From Pseudomonas sp. WJP1 (GTDB lineage Bacteria > Pseudomonadota > Gammaproteobacteria > Pseudomonadales > Pseudomonadaceae): DNA of 64,000 nt. The DNA is taken from assembly GCF_028471945.1 (NCBI RefSeq), contig NZ_CP110128.1, positions 3,150,501 to 3,214,500 on the forward strand, in the 5' to 3' direction. Below the pieces are notes generated by a model that saw nothing but the letters and a program-made list of their open reading frames with translations, was not told the origin of the DNA and did no database searches. Position 1 is the stretch's first letter, and each line of letters opens with the position of its first letter. Of this stretch, positions 1-8,470 are shown in pieces. The position numbers were made by a program, and so were the translations under genes.

Positions 1-1340
1 GTGTAGTTGTTCGCCGAAGCGACGGCGCCGAACTCAATGCTGCGCTTTTCCTCGTTTTTCAAGCCCAGTACCGAGTAGCGACCGGACTGCAGGTCATACA
101 GGGTTTCGGCGGTATAGCCCGGCGCCTGCTTATGGTAGTACTGCTGGGCATGCCCTTCGCCGACGCGCCACAGTTGGCCACGGCCGTCGTAATGGTCTAC
201 CTCGGCCAGTTGCCAGGTGTCCTCATCGAAGTACATGTGGCGTGTCGCATAGATGTGACGTTGGCCGGGCTTGACCTTGGCCACCACTTCCCACACCCGG
301 TGCAGTTCGTAGCGGGTCAGGTCCTGATTGATATGACCGGCCTTGAGGATGTCGGCGTACTTGAGGTTGGGTGAATCGAGCTTGTAGCTGTTGTAGGGGA
401 TGTACAGCTCCTTTTTCCCGACCAGTTCCCAGGTGTAGCGATCCGGCGCACCGTTGAACATGTCGAAGTTGTCCGCGGTGGCCAGGCCATCGGCGGCCGT
501 GGCCGGGCCATCATAGGCAACCTGTGGCGCACGGCGCACGCGGCGTTGTCCGGCGCTGTACAGCCAGGCATCGCGCGGCTCCTTCACCTGGTCGATGGTT
601 TCGTGCAGCAGCAACACGTTGCCGGCCAGGCGAGCGGGTCCCGTCACGCGCTGGATGAAGTAGAACAGGATGTTATCGGCCTTGCTCTTGTCCAGGTCAG
701 GCAGCTCGCTGGGGTAAGAGATCTCGTCCTCCAGTTGGACCATGCTGAACGCCCCGTCCGCTTGCGGCTGGACGCGGGTTGCCAGGCGGTGGAGGTTGCC
801 GCCCCGATAACGAGTCATGTGGTTCCACAGCACCTGGATGCCATTTTTGGGCACAGGGAAAGCGTAGTAACGGGTATCGGCAAAACCGCTCAGGCCATTG
901 CCGCCATCCACTTCTTCAGTCTTGACCGCGCTGGCCTTGATGACCGAATAGATGCCTGTTGGCAGCGCTGCGGTGCGGTGAGTGGGGTAGACAGGGATCT
1001 TGTAGCTGTCCGGGTAGCGCTTGAGCATTGCCAATTGGCCGGAAGACAGCTTGTCCTTGTACTTCTCGGCGGTGGCTGCCGTGATGACGAACAGGGGTTT
1101 TTCGTTGGCGAACGGGTCGCTCAAAAAGCCTTTGCTGTCCACCGTGCCAGCCGTTGTCGGCAAGCCTGCGGTCCAGGCCGGAATGCTGCCGTCGGCGTTC
1201 GCGGCTTTGACGGCACCCATGGGCGTCAGTGTCGTGCCCAGCTGTGCGGCCTCTTCGGGAGAGACCTTGGCCATGACGGCCGTGGCCAGCAGCGAAAGCG
1301 CCAGGGCGCCGGTTTTCATCACTATTTTTGTTGTTTTCAT
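1..1340 (-). CDS. DUF1329 family outer-membrane-associated protein (3' end off window)
   Basis: Reads in from the window start on the minus strand. The ATG at 1340 opens a signal peptide (MKTTKIVMKTGALALSLLAT, cleavage probably after AVMA), then a secreted protein of at least 446 residues. Late segments such as YATRHMYFDEDTWQ and LWRVGEGHAQQYY are typical of DUF1329 proteins, which are about 450 residues long, so only the last few residues are missing. The family resembles LolA/LolB-type lipoprotein-sorting folds and is usually encoded near DUF1302 proteins and catabolic or efflux genes; its biochemical role is not established. It is the last visible gene of a five-gene minus-strand run (LLM monooxygenase, flavin reductase, MFS, GFA, DUF1329), which suggests a part in envelope handling of a hydrophobic substrate. 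That last point is inference. Confidence 0.85.
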   Translation of the reverse strand, partial: MKTTKIVMKTGALALSLLATAVMAKVSPEEAAQLGTTLTPMGAVKAANADGSIPAWTAGLPTTAGTVDSKGFLSDPFANEKPLFVITAATAEKYKDKLSSGQLAMLKRYPDSYKIPVYPTHRTAALPTGIYSVIKASAVKTEEVDGGNGLSGFADTRYYAFPVPKNGIQVLWNHMTRYRGGNLHRLATRVQPQADGAFSMVQLEDEISYPSELPDLDKSKADNILFYFIQRVTGPARLAGNVLLLHETIDQVKEPRDAWLYSAGQRRVRRAPQVAYDGPATAADGLATADNFDMFNGAPDRYTWELVGKKELYIPYNSYKLDSPNLKYADILKAGHINQDLTRYELHRVWEVVAKVKPGQRHIYATRHMYFDEDTWQLAEVDHYDGRGQLWRVGEGHAQQYYHKQAPGYTAETLYDLQSGRYSVLGLKNEEKRSIEFGAVASANNY

Positions 1341-1373
1341 GAAGTCGCTCTCAAGTGTTGGAACGGTGGTGTT

Positions 1374-1787
1374 TCACTCGGTGGGTGCCTGTTCGAAGCA
1401 CGGCAGCGCGCGATCGATGACCACCCACGGCCGTGCCGAGGCGCACCACAGGTGCATATCCGGTATGGGGTTGGCCGGCTGCACCAGGGTGCCGGCCTTG
1501 ACCGCCAACAGGCCGGGCATCGCGCTGATTTCGGAGTACAGCGCCGAGCCGCATCGGGTGCAGAAGTAGCGCTTGACCGGCAACCCGCTGCCACCGGCCT
1601 TGGAGTAGCAGCCAAGGCTTGAACCTTCGACCCGAAAGCCTTGGGCGTGCACCAGCAGGTTGACCGAGAAGGCGCTGCCGGTCTGTTTCTGGCAGTCGCT
1701 GCAATGGCAGACCGCGGTGGACAGCGCACCGAGGTGGCTGGAGTAGTGGATGCCGCCGCACAGGCAGCTGCCTTTGATCATGTTCAT
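1374..1787 (-). CDS. GFA family (glutathione-dependent formaldehyde-activating-like) zinc protein
   Basis: Small protein of about 137 residues with the GFA/CENP-V zinc-binding pattern: CLCGG near the N-terminus, CHCSDCQKQTGS about 25 residues later, and FCTRCGSALY in the middle. These Cys groups form the two zinc sites of the fold. Family members were named for adding glutathione to formaldehyde, but that activity is disputed, so only the fold is assigned with confidence. Three in-frame ATGs lie at 1799, 1787 and 1781; 1787 is preferred because GAGAACG sits upstream, while the 1799 ATG overlaps the MFS stop as ATGA. The gene follows the MFS gene directly and is probably in the same operon. 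A monooxygenase operon carrying a GFA protein could be releasing formaldehyde or another aldehyde (inference). Confidence 0.85.
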   Translation of the reverse strand: MNMIKGSCLCGGIHYSSHLGALSTAVCHCSDCQKQTGSAFSVNLLVHAQGFRVEGSSLGCYSKAGGSGLPVKRYFCTRCGSALYSEISAMPGLLAVKAGTLVQPANPIPDMHLWCASARPWVVIDRALPCFEQAPTE

Positions 1788-1795
1788 GAGCGTTC

Positions 1796-3187
1796 TCATC
1801 GGTTTGGGGTCAGTTCAGCGGGTTGCCATTCGCGGGCTCGCTTGGCGGTATGCCTGAAGCTGTGGCGGGCGCAGAGCAGCAGCGGGCAGGCGAGGACGCA
1901 GGCGATCAGCGTGACGATCAGGATCGAGTAGCGAATGGCGGCGGGGTCGACCAGCACGTAGTCGGTGATCACGCCGATCGCCAGCGGGCCGATGCCCACC
2001 CCGAGCAGATTGAGTACGCCGGTAAACAGCGCGATGAACTGTCCACGCATCGGCGCGGGCGCTATTTCGACGATCAAGGCCGGGCCGATGCCGAACAGGC
2101 TGACCCAGCATGCCGCGCTGAGCGCCAGGAACGGCAGTGCCAGCGTGGCGCTGGGCGCCAGCAGCAGCGGTGTGGCGCACAGCGGCAAAACGATGCTGGC
2201 GCAGATCGCTACGCGCAGGTTGCCATTGGCGACGCCGCGGCGGCGCCAGTATTCACCGAGCCAACTGGCACCGAGCACACCCAGGGGCGAGCTGACGCAC
2301 ATGATCAGGCCCATCACGGTGCCGGCCTTGGCGTAAGTCCAGCCGAACTCGCGGACCAGGTAGCTGGGGACCCAGGCGCCGCCGCCGTAGACCGCCGCGT
2401 TATAGCAGCCCATGCCAAACACGACGGCGACGAAGGTGCGCCGGTTTGCGCGCAGGAACGCCAGCACTTCTCCCAGTGGCACGCCCGACGCCACCGAGGC
2501 CGGCGATGCCCGTGGAGTGCGATTGAGTCGTGGCTCCGGCACACCGGCCATCAGCAGCAGAACGATCAGCCCCGGCAGGCCGATCGACATCAGTGTGGTT
2601 TGCCAAGGCGCCAGGGTGCCCAGCAAGGGCAGGGTCAATGGATGGGCGCTGAAGTAGCCGAGCACCAGCCCGGTGGCGAGCAGACCTCCGCCAACGCCGA
2701 TCGGGCCACCGGCGCCAAATACGCCAAGGGCACGGCCGCGTTTGTGTGGCACGAACAGGTCGCTGATCAGCGACACAGCGCCCGGTAACAACACGGCTTC
2801 GCCGACCGCCACCCCGACGCGAGCCAGCAACAGGTGCCAGAACTCGCTGGCCAGGCCGCTGGCAGCGGTGGCCAGGCACCACAAGCCAATACCGACCGTG
2901 ATGATCAGGCGCCGGTTGCCACGATCGAGTGCGCGCGCGATCGGCAGGCCGGCCAGGGAATAGAAGGCGGCAAAGGTGAAGCCATGCAGCAGGCCCATCC
3001 AGGCATCATTGACGTGCAGCGCGTGCTGGATCGGCCCGACCAGCAGGCTGAGGACCTGCCGGTCCATGATCGAAAAGACATAGGCGAGCATCAGCACGCC
3101 CAGGGCATAGCTGGCTCGGCCCTGATGGGGCAGTAACGGCGTGGCGCAAGGCGTGGCCGGCGCCGGGATGGTCGTCGTGCTGGTCAT
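1796..3187 (-). CDS. MFS transporter, Spinster-like
   Basis: About 463 residues with 12 predicted membrane segments. The first helix region has YALGVLMLAYVFSIMDRQVL, where the MDRQ(V/I)L motif is typical of the Spinster-like branch of the major facilitator superfamily; the loop 2-3 motif is degenerate (ARALDRGNRRLI), and RGRALGVFGAGGPIG follows. Spinster-like MFS proteins in proteobacteria often lie in catabolic clusters for aromatic, terpenoid or steroid-like compounds, so import of the operon substrate is likely but unproven. An in-frame ATG at 3238 exists, but 3187 is preferred because AGGTAA lies about 8 bases upstream and the extra 17 residues have no family character. It is the third gene of the operon, followed at once by the GFA gene. 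Confidence 0.88.
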   Translation of the reverse strand: MTSTTTIPAPATPCATPLLPHQGRASYALGVLMLAYVFSIMDRQVLSLLVGPIQHALHVNDAWMGLLHGFTFAAFYSLAGLPIARALDRGNRRLIITVGIGLWCLATAASGLASEFWHLLLARVGVAVGEAVLLPGAVSLISDLFVPHKRGRALGVFGAGGPIGVGGGLLATGLVLGYFSAHPLTLPLLGTLAPWQTTLMSIGLPGLIVLLLMAGVPEPRLNRTPRASPASVASGVPLGEVLAFLRANRRTFVAVVFGMGCYNAAVYGGGAWVPSYLVREFGWTYAKAGTVMGLIMCVSSPLGVLGASWLGEYWRRRGVANGNLRVAICASIVLPLCATPLLLAPSATLALPFLALSAACWVSLFGIGPALIVEIAPAPMRGQFIALFTGVLNLLGVGIGPLAIGVITDYVLVDPAAIRYSILIVTLIACVLACPLLLCARHSFRHTAKRAREWQPAELTPNR

Positions 3188-3259
3188 CGACGGGTTACCT
3201 CGTGGGCTTGTGCTTGTAGTCGAGGCCACGCGGCGCACTCGTCGCCGCGCGGTACTGCC

Positions 3260-3799
3260 TTAACGGGCCGACGCGACGGCATCGGGCTGCTGCCAGAGGT
3301 TGTTGTCCGCGGCGACAGGCAACAGGCGTCGGTAGCCACCGCCGTGGAACACCAGTGGGGCCTTGTCGAAGCGGTCGAAGGCCAGCACTTCACCGACCAG
3401 GATGATGTGGTCGCCACCCTCGTACTGATACGTGGTCTTGCACTGGAAGCGCGCCGAGCAGCCGTCCAGCAGCGGTATGTCGCGGGTGCCGCGTTGCAGA
3501 TCGAGACCGCTGAACTTGTCCGCGCCGCTTTTGGCGAAGCGGTTTGACAGCGGCTCCTGGTCCGTCGCCAGGATGTGCACGGCGAAGTGCGAACCTTCGG
3601 TGAAAGCGTGCGCCGACGAGGAGTCCTTGTTGATGCTCCACAGCACCATCGGCGGGTCGATCGACACCGAGTTGAAGCTGTTGGCGGTCAAGCCATAGTC
3701 CTGGCCATCCGCGCCGCGGGTGGTGACGATGGTCACGCCGGTGGTGAAGGCGCCGAGTGCCTGGCGGAACTGCTTGGGATCGAAATGCTGGGTGTTCAT
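3260..3799 (-). CDS. Flavin reductase (HpaC-like), likely partner of the LLM monooxygenase
   Basis: 179 residues of the flavin reductase-like domain: FRQALGAFTTGVTIVTTRG at the start, GLTANSFNSVSIDPPMVLWS in the middle, and a GGDHIILVGEVLAF segment before the end. The enzyme would use NAD(P)H to make FMNH2 or FADH2 for a two-component monooxygenase. It sits 65 bases downstream of the LLM-class gene on the same strand, the usual arrangement of reductase and oxygenase components. GGAG lies about 12 bases upstream of the ATG at 3799. The flavin and the exact partner cannot be read from sequence. Confidence 0.88.
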   Translation of the reverse strand: MNTQHFDPKQFRQALGAFTTGVTIVTTRGADGQDYGLTANSFNSVSIDPPMVLWSINKDSSSAHAFTEGSHFAVHILATDQEPLSNRFAKSGADKFSGLDLQRGTRDIPLLDGCSARFQCKTTYQYEGGDHIILVGEVLAFDRFDKAPLVFHGGGYRRLLPVAADNNLWQQPDAVASAR

Positions 3800-3864
3800 G
3801 AGGGGTACTCCATTACCTCCGGGTGTGCCGGCGGCTGATTGTTATTGGATCGGAGTGCAATGGC

Positions 3865-4926
3865 TCAGCGGTTGAGCAGCGGCATCACTAGACGGCCGAA
3901 GCGCTCGGCTTCTTCATGGTGCGGGTAGCCGGACAGGCAGAAACCGCTGCAACCGGCATCGACGAATGCCAGCAACTGGTCGGCGACCTGTTGCGGGTTA
4001 CCCACCACGGCAATACCGGCACCGGGGCGCACTTCGGTGATGCCGGTCCACAGGTGCGGGGTCATCTTGCGGCCGACGGTGTTGGAGAGCTCTTTCATCC
4101 GTTGGTTGGCAACGGACTCGGCCATCATGGTTTTCACCTGCTCGGTCCAGCTCGGATCGGCGCCGTTGACCAGGGCATCTGCCGCGGCCCAGGCCTCTTC
4201 TTCGGTTTCCCGGCAGATGATCTGCAGGCGCATGGCGAACTCGATGGCTTCACCGCGGCCGTATTTGGCAGCCCGCTCACGCATGTCCTTGACCTGTTCG
4301 GCGATGCGCTCCGGGTAGTCGCCCCAGAACAGGTGGACGGCGGAGTGCCTGGCGGAAATTTCGGCCGCCTGCTCCGAACCGCCGCCGAGGAAGAACGGCG
4401 GGTGGGGTTGCTGGAAGGGGGCCGGTATGACTTTCGGACCGTGTGCCTGGTGGTACTTGCCTGCGTATTCCACACCTTCCTCGGTCCACAGGCGTTTCAT
4501 CAGCTCGACTTCTTCTTCCAACTGCTCGTAGCGTTCTTCCTTGGAGACGATCTGGCCCTCGGCGTGGGCGTCTTTCTCACTGAGGCCGGCGATCAGGTTG
4601 ATGTAGATGCGTCCTTTGGACAGCTGGTCGAAGGTGGCGAACATCTTGGCCTGGGCGACCGGATGGATGAAGCCCGGCTTCACCGCCACCAGAGCCTTGA
4701 GCTTTTGGGTGCGGGCGATGACGAAGGAGGCGGTGACCCAGGCATCCCAGCAGAAGGGCGTGACGGGGACCAGCACGTAGTCGAATCCGGCCTGTTCGGC
4801 GGTGACGGCTACCCGCTCGAAATGCTCGAGGGACTGCGGGATGCTTTTACTCGGGTCGCTGAAGGCAGAGGTGTCGCCAATCGTTGGAATGAACCAACCC
4901 ATCTGCAGGGATTTTTTATTGTTCAT
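3865..4926 (-). CDS. LLM class flavin-dependent monooxygenase (SsuD-like)
   Basis: 353 residues of the bacterial luciferase-like (LLM) TIM-barrel family, closest by motif to alkanesulfonate monooxygenase SsuD: MGWFIPTIGD at the N-terminus, GFDYVLVPVTPFCWDAWV, LVAVKPGFIHPVAQAKM, GRIYINLIAGLSEKDAHAEG, and PFFLGGGSEQAAEISARHS. It needs reduced FMN from a reductase, which the next gene appears to encode. Possible reactions are desulfonation, another C-heteroatom cleavage, or type II Baeyer-Villiger oxidation; no ssuABC or sulfate-starvation genes are present, so sulfonate scavenging is not the only option. The frame runs back to 5091, but that extension would cross the start of the divergent LysR gene. 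The start at 4926 (MNNKKSLQ) matches the family N-terminus. Confidence 0.9.
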   Translation of the reverse strand: MNNKKSLQMGWFIPTIGDTSAFSDPSKSIPQSLEHFERVAVTAEQAGFDYVLVPVTPFCWDAWVTASFVIARTQKLKALVAVKPGFIHPVAQAKMFATFDQLSKGRIYINLIAGLSEKDAHAEGQIVSKEERYEQLEEEVELMKRLWTEEGVEYAGKYHQAHGPKVIPAPFQQPHPPFFLGGGSEQAAEISARHSAVHLFWGDYPERIAEQVKDMRERAAKYGRGEAIEFAMRLQIICRETEEEAWAAADALVNGADPSWTEQVKTMMAESVANQRMKELSNTVGRKMTPHLWTGITEVRPGAGIAVVGNPQQVADQLLAFVDAGCSGFCLSGYPHHEEAERFGRLVMPLLNR

Positions 4927-5011
4927 GCTTGGGCTCTTGTACCGGGGAAACGTTGGAGCCACTACATCAAAGCCTGTACAGTGAGGGAAATGAATAGTTG
5001 GAATTTCAGGT

Positions 5012-5926
5012 ATGCATAACGTAAATACACGTACCCTCGACCTGAACCTGCTGGTGGTCTTCGCGACCCTGTGGGACACGCAAAACGTCACCCGCGCTGG
5101 CGAACGCCTGGCGCTCAGCCAGCCGGCGGTCAGTCATGCGCTACGGCGACTGCGCGAGCGTCTGGGCGACGAACTGTTCGTCAATGGACGCCATGGCCTG
5201 GTACCGACCGCGCGCGCGAGCGAACTGATCGGCCCCGTGCGCGAAGCGCTGGGCCGCCTGGACGAAGTGCTGCAGGGTTCTACGCCATTTTTGCCGGCCG
5301 TGGCGCAGCGCAAGTTCCGCATTGCCTCCGGCGATTTCGTCGAGTTCCTGATCTTGCCGCGGCTGATCCAGCACATTGCCGACCAGGCACCCGGTGTGAT
5401 GATCGAGGTTGTGCCGCTGCCGCCGAACAATGCCTTGCCAGCGCTGCTGGAAAACGGCGAGATCGACCTGGTCATCAGTACGTCCATGACGCTGGGTTCG
5501 GGTCTGCGGGAGGAGGCGATCACCACGGTTTCGTTGCGTACGCTGATCTGGCAGCGTGAAGGTTTGCCGCCCGGACGCTTTCCGCTGGACCTCTACCTGG
5601 AACGGCCGCAAGTGATGATCGAAGTGCACCAACGGGAGGGCAACATTATCGACGACGCACTGCAGGCCCAAGGGCTGGCCCGACGGGTTGGCGTACTGGT
5701 GCAGAACTTCATGGCGATGCCCGTGATTGCCGCGCAAACGGGTTATATCTGCAATCTGCCGGGGCCGATTGCCGAGGCTTTTGCAGAGACTTTCGGCCTT
5801 AGCTGCCACGAGCCTCCGGTCGATTTCCCCGCACCGCAATTGATCGCCTATTGGCATGCCAGGTTCGACGCCGATCCTGGCTTGAAATGGCTGCGGGAGC
5901 GGATAAAGGATTGCGCGGTTACCTGA
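5012..5926 (+). CDS. LysR-type transcriptional regulator (NodD-like)
   Basis: 304 residues with an N-terminal winged HTH (LDLNLLVVFATLWDTQNVTR, then LSQPAVSHALRRLRERLGDE) and a C-terminal effector-binding domain. The LDLNLL... opening and PAVSHALRRLR helix are typical of the NodD/NahR-like LysR branch. It diverges from the LLM-reductase-MFS-GFA-DUF1329 operon across about 85 bases, the classic position of a LysR activator that controls the neighbouring operon in response to a pathway compound. No good ribosome-binding site is visible: CAGG sits only 1 base from the ATG. The permease cluster starting at 6227 lies downstream on the same strand, so this regulator could serve both sides. Confidence 0.9.
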   Translation: MHNVNTRTLDLNLLVVFATLWDTQNVTRAGERLALSQPAVSHALRRLRERLGDELFVNGRHGLVPTARASELIGPVREALGRLDEVLQGSTPFLPAVAQRKFRIASGDFVEFLILPRLIQHIADQAPGVMIEVVPLPPNNALPALLENGEIDLVISTSMTLGSGLREEAITTVSLRTLIWQREGLPPGRFPLDLYLERPQVMIEVHQREGNIIDDALQAQGLARRVGVLVQNFMAMPVIAAQTGYICNLPGPIAEAFAETFGLSCHEPPVDFPAPQLIAYWHARFDADPGLKWLRERIKDCAVT

Positions 5927-6226
5927 TCTGCCTGAAGACCGATACTTACTTCGCGAATCCAGATGCAAATATCGGATATTCCTGATGGTAGGTTTTTTTT
6001 GGCTGTTTCTATACTGGCGCCCAATCAAGGTTCAGTACCGAGGTTATCTGGAGCGCGATAAAAATAAGAAAGTTACAAGTCAATTCTGAATAGGCTTTCG
6101 GGATGTGGCTTGTTGAATTTGTAAGTATCTGCATTCTGCTTAGTTGAATAATAAAAGCGGCGTTCAAATCCATTCAGACGATTTGACGCTACAACATCTT
6201 CTATAGCTATCAATCAGAGCCTGAAA
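5927..6226 (+). promoter_or_regulatory. AT-rich control region upstream of the permease cluster
   Basis: About 300 bases without a gene, clearly more AT-rich than its surroundings. It holds a short inverted repeat at 5968-5980 (AATATC-G-GATATT), a T-run at about 5994, and a TTGACG hexamer at 6183-6188 that could be a -35 element, though no well-spaced -10 is convincing. AGAG lies about 8 bases before the permease ATG at 6227. The promoter for 6227-10341 is expected here; the inverted repeat is only a candidate operator. Confidence 0.4.
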
Positions 6227-7654
6227 ATGAACTTCTATGACATCATCGGTTATGACCGTGACGGAACTGTTCGTGAACTTGATACGGCACTAAACAAGGG
6301 GACGCTCACCACAAGGGATGTAACGTTTTCCGCACTTGGCTTTAATGCACCTGGCTGGATTGCAGCCTCTTCGATGTCGATTCTTTATTCCATATCCGGC
6401 CACCATGCGCCACTGGCCATCTTGATTGCGTACTTCTTCCCCATGCTGGTCATGGCGTTCTGCATGATCTCCCTCACTCGTCAGGCACCCTCGGCGGGCG
6501 GCGTCTTTACCTTCACCTCACGATTTCTCCATACCAGCGTCGGGACCATTCTCGGCTGGGCGTACGCTGTTGCCTGCACGGCCGTGATGGCCATGTGCGC
6601 AATCATCGGCACCGAATACATCCAGGCGCTGTTTCCGGCCCTGGCGGGTGCGCTTAACGCCAAGTTGATTTGCACGGGCATGGTGCTGACCTTCCTGGCC
6701 ATTTCCTGCAAAGGCGTCAATGCCACGGCGAAAATCGCCAGCATCTTCCTGATTTTCGAGATCACCGTCGTCGCGGGGCTTGGCTTGATGGGCATCATCG
6801 ACCCGCAGGTCCCGGACCTGTCGGTTCTGTCCATGTATACCCCGCAAGGGGTGGATGGCTGGTCGGCGATCGGGCCGGGGGTGCTGTTCGGCGTCTGGAT
6901 GCTCGCCAACTTCGATTCGGCGATCAACTACATCGAGGAGTCGCGTATTCCGGTTCGAACCGTGCAACGTTCCATGTTGCTCGTCCTGACCAGCGCCTTT
7001 GTCATTTACACCCTCGCAGCCATCGGCTGGCAGTACGCCGTGCCCGTGGAGAAACTGGCGGCCATCATCGAAGACGGCAACGGCGGGCCAATCGCCGCTG
7101 TCGCCAACGTCTACTTGCCACCGGCCATGGCCTGGATTGCCTTGTTCGTGGTGATCACTTCGGCCTGTGCCGGTATGCAAATATCTTCCAGTGCGGCGGC
7201 GCGTACGCTCTATCGCATGAGCGAAGAAGGGCATTTGCCGCTGGCGCTCAGCGCCGTCAACAAAACCAAGTCGCCGTGGCTCGCCAGCATGATTGTCTCG
7301 GCCGTCGCCATTTCCCTGCTCTGGTGGAAACCGCTGGACAAGATCGTCTGGTACTACGACGTCGTGACCATCACCCTGGTGATGTCCTACATGGCCGCCA
7401 TTGCTGCCTTTATCGTCATGACTTTCCGCCGCCAGCGCTTCGGCATCGCATTGGCTTTGTCGGCCCCTGCGTCCCTGGCCATCCTGGTGTTGGGATACAT
7501 CGGTTATACCGCTGGAGCAAATCCGGTTTCCCCAGAAGATCAATACACCGCCTGGTACCTCGGCGCGCTGACGATATTGTCTGGCGCACTGATTCTGGTC
7601 TGGCAATCGCGCGTCTCCAGAAAACCCGTACTTTCCAAAGTTCAACAGTCCTGA
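6227..7654 (+). CDS. APC superfamily amino acid/amine permease
   Basis: 475 residues with about 12 hydrophobic segments. The first helix region has FNAPGWIAASSMSILYSISG, and AFCMISLTRQAPSAGGVFTF follows, matching the amino acid-polyamine-organocation family, where the unwound helix 1 and helix 6 bind the substrate. ANFDSAINYIEESRIP is the region around helix 6. It is the first gene of a plus-strand cluster with an SDR, an NAD-dependent epimerase/dehydratase and a deacetylase-fold hydrolase, so it probably imports the amino-containing or cyclic amide substrate of that cluster. Substrate specificity cannot be read from the sequence. Confidence 0.88.
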   Translation: MNFYDIIGYDRDGTVRELDTALNKGTLTTRDVTFSALGFNAPGWIAASSMSILYSISGHHAPLAILIAYFFPMLVMAFCMISLTRQAPSAGGVFTFTSRFLHTSVGTILGWAYAVACTAVMAMCAIIGTEYIQALFPALAGALNAKLICTGMVLTFLAISCKGVNATAKIASIFLIFEITVVAGLGLMGIIDPQVPDLSVLSMYTPQGVDGWSAIGPGVLFGVWMLANFDSAINYIEESRIPVRTVQRSMLLVLTSAFVIYTLAAIGWQYAVPVEKLAAIIEDGNGGPIAAVANVYLPPAMAWIALFVVITSACAGMQISSSAAARTLYRMSEEGHLPLALSAVNKTKSPWLASMIVSAVAISLLWWKPLDKIVWYYDVVTITLVMSYMAAIAAFIVMTFRRQRFGIALALSAPASLAILVLGYIGYTAGANPVSPEDQYTAWYLGALTILSGALILVWQSRVSRKPVLSKVQQS

Positions 7655-7696
7655 TGCCCACGCGCGGCGTTCATTTAAAAAATCAACGGAGAACTT

Positions 7697-8431
7697 ATGA
7701 AACGAGTAGTCGTTATCACTGGCGCTGCAAGGGGCATCGGGCTGGCAATCGCCAAGCGTTTTGCTGCAAGTGGCGATCACCTGGTCCTCAATTACTTTGA
7801 CAGCAAGGAGCAACTGGACGCCGTGCTACAGATTGCCGAAGACAACGGTGGCGACGGGTTCACCGTTCAAGCGGATATCAGCAATCCCGACGCCGCGGCC
7901 GGCATCATCCGCGAGGCGCAGAGTCGCTATGGAAGGGTCGATGTGCTCGTCAACAATGCTGGGAGACTGGTGTCGGCGACCGTCGAGCAGACGACCTGGG
8001 CGCAGTGGGAGCAGATGATCAGCACCAATCTCGGGGGCACCTGGGCCTGCATGCAGGCCGTGTTGCCGGGCATGCTGGCACGGGGGCAGGGGCGGATCAT
8101 CAACATCAGCTCGGAGCTGGGGCTGATTGGCTTTCCCACCTACGCCGCCTACTGCGCCTCCAAGGGCGGGGTGATCGCGCTGACCAAAGCGGTGGCCAAG
8201 GAAGTGGCCCCCAAAGGTGTGCTGGTCAATTCGGTGGCGCCGGGGCCGATCGAAACCGACATGCTGATCAACGACACCATCGAATACAACGATGAGACCC
8301 GCGCGAGCCTCCCGTTGAAGCGCTTCGGCAAACCGGATGAGATCGCGGCGATGGTCGAAGCCCTGGCCGGGCCCGCGGGTGATTACATGGTTGGACAGAT
8401 CATCAGCCCCAATGGCGGTGCTGCGATCTAG
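7697..8431 (+). CDS. SDR family NAD(P)-dependent oxidoreductase
   Basis: 244 residues, a classical short-chain dehydrogenase. The cofactor motif TGAARGIG is at about residue 8, NNAG at about 90, the catalytic Ser is in INISSELG, and YAAYCASKGG holds the Tyr-x-x-x-Lys pair. VNSVAPGPIETDM is the usual region after the active site. FabG-like in length and motifs but encoded in a catabolic-looking cluster, so oxidation of a hydroxy intermediate is more likely than fatty acid synthesis (inference). The start at 7697 has GGAG 8 bases upstream. Confidence 0.9.
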   Translation: MKRVVVITGAARGIGLAIAKRFAASGDHLVLNYFDSKEQLDAVLQIAEDNGGDGFTVQADISNPDAAAGIIREAQSRYGRVDVLVNNAGRLVSATVEQTTWAQWEQMISTNLGGTWACMQAVLPGMLARGQGRIINISSELGLIGFPTYAAYCASKGGVIALTKAVAKEVAPKGVLVNSVAPGPIETDMLINDTIEYNDETRASLPLKRFGKPDEIAAMVEALAGPAGDYMVGQIISPNGGAAI

Positions 8432-8470
8432 TTGTAGCTCTTATTCTACTAATAACAAGAAGGATACAAA

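Noticed and set aside
546..1622. Long plus-strand open frame opposite the DUF1329 and GFA genes
   Set aside because: The translation is Arg/Gln/His rich without family motifs and lies opposite two genes with clear motifs and signal peptide; it is a high-GC shadow.
3916..5019. Plus-strand frame of 367 residues opposite the LLM gene
   Set aside because: Antisense to a well-conserved LLM protein and overlapping the LysR start; no motif of its own.
4927..5091. N-terminal extension of the LLM protein
   Set aside because: Would overlap the divergent LysR start, has no family match, and the internal ATG gives the usual LLM N-terminus.
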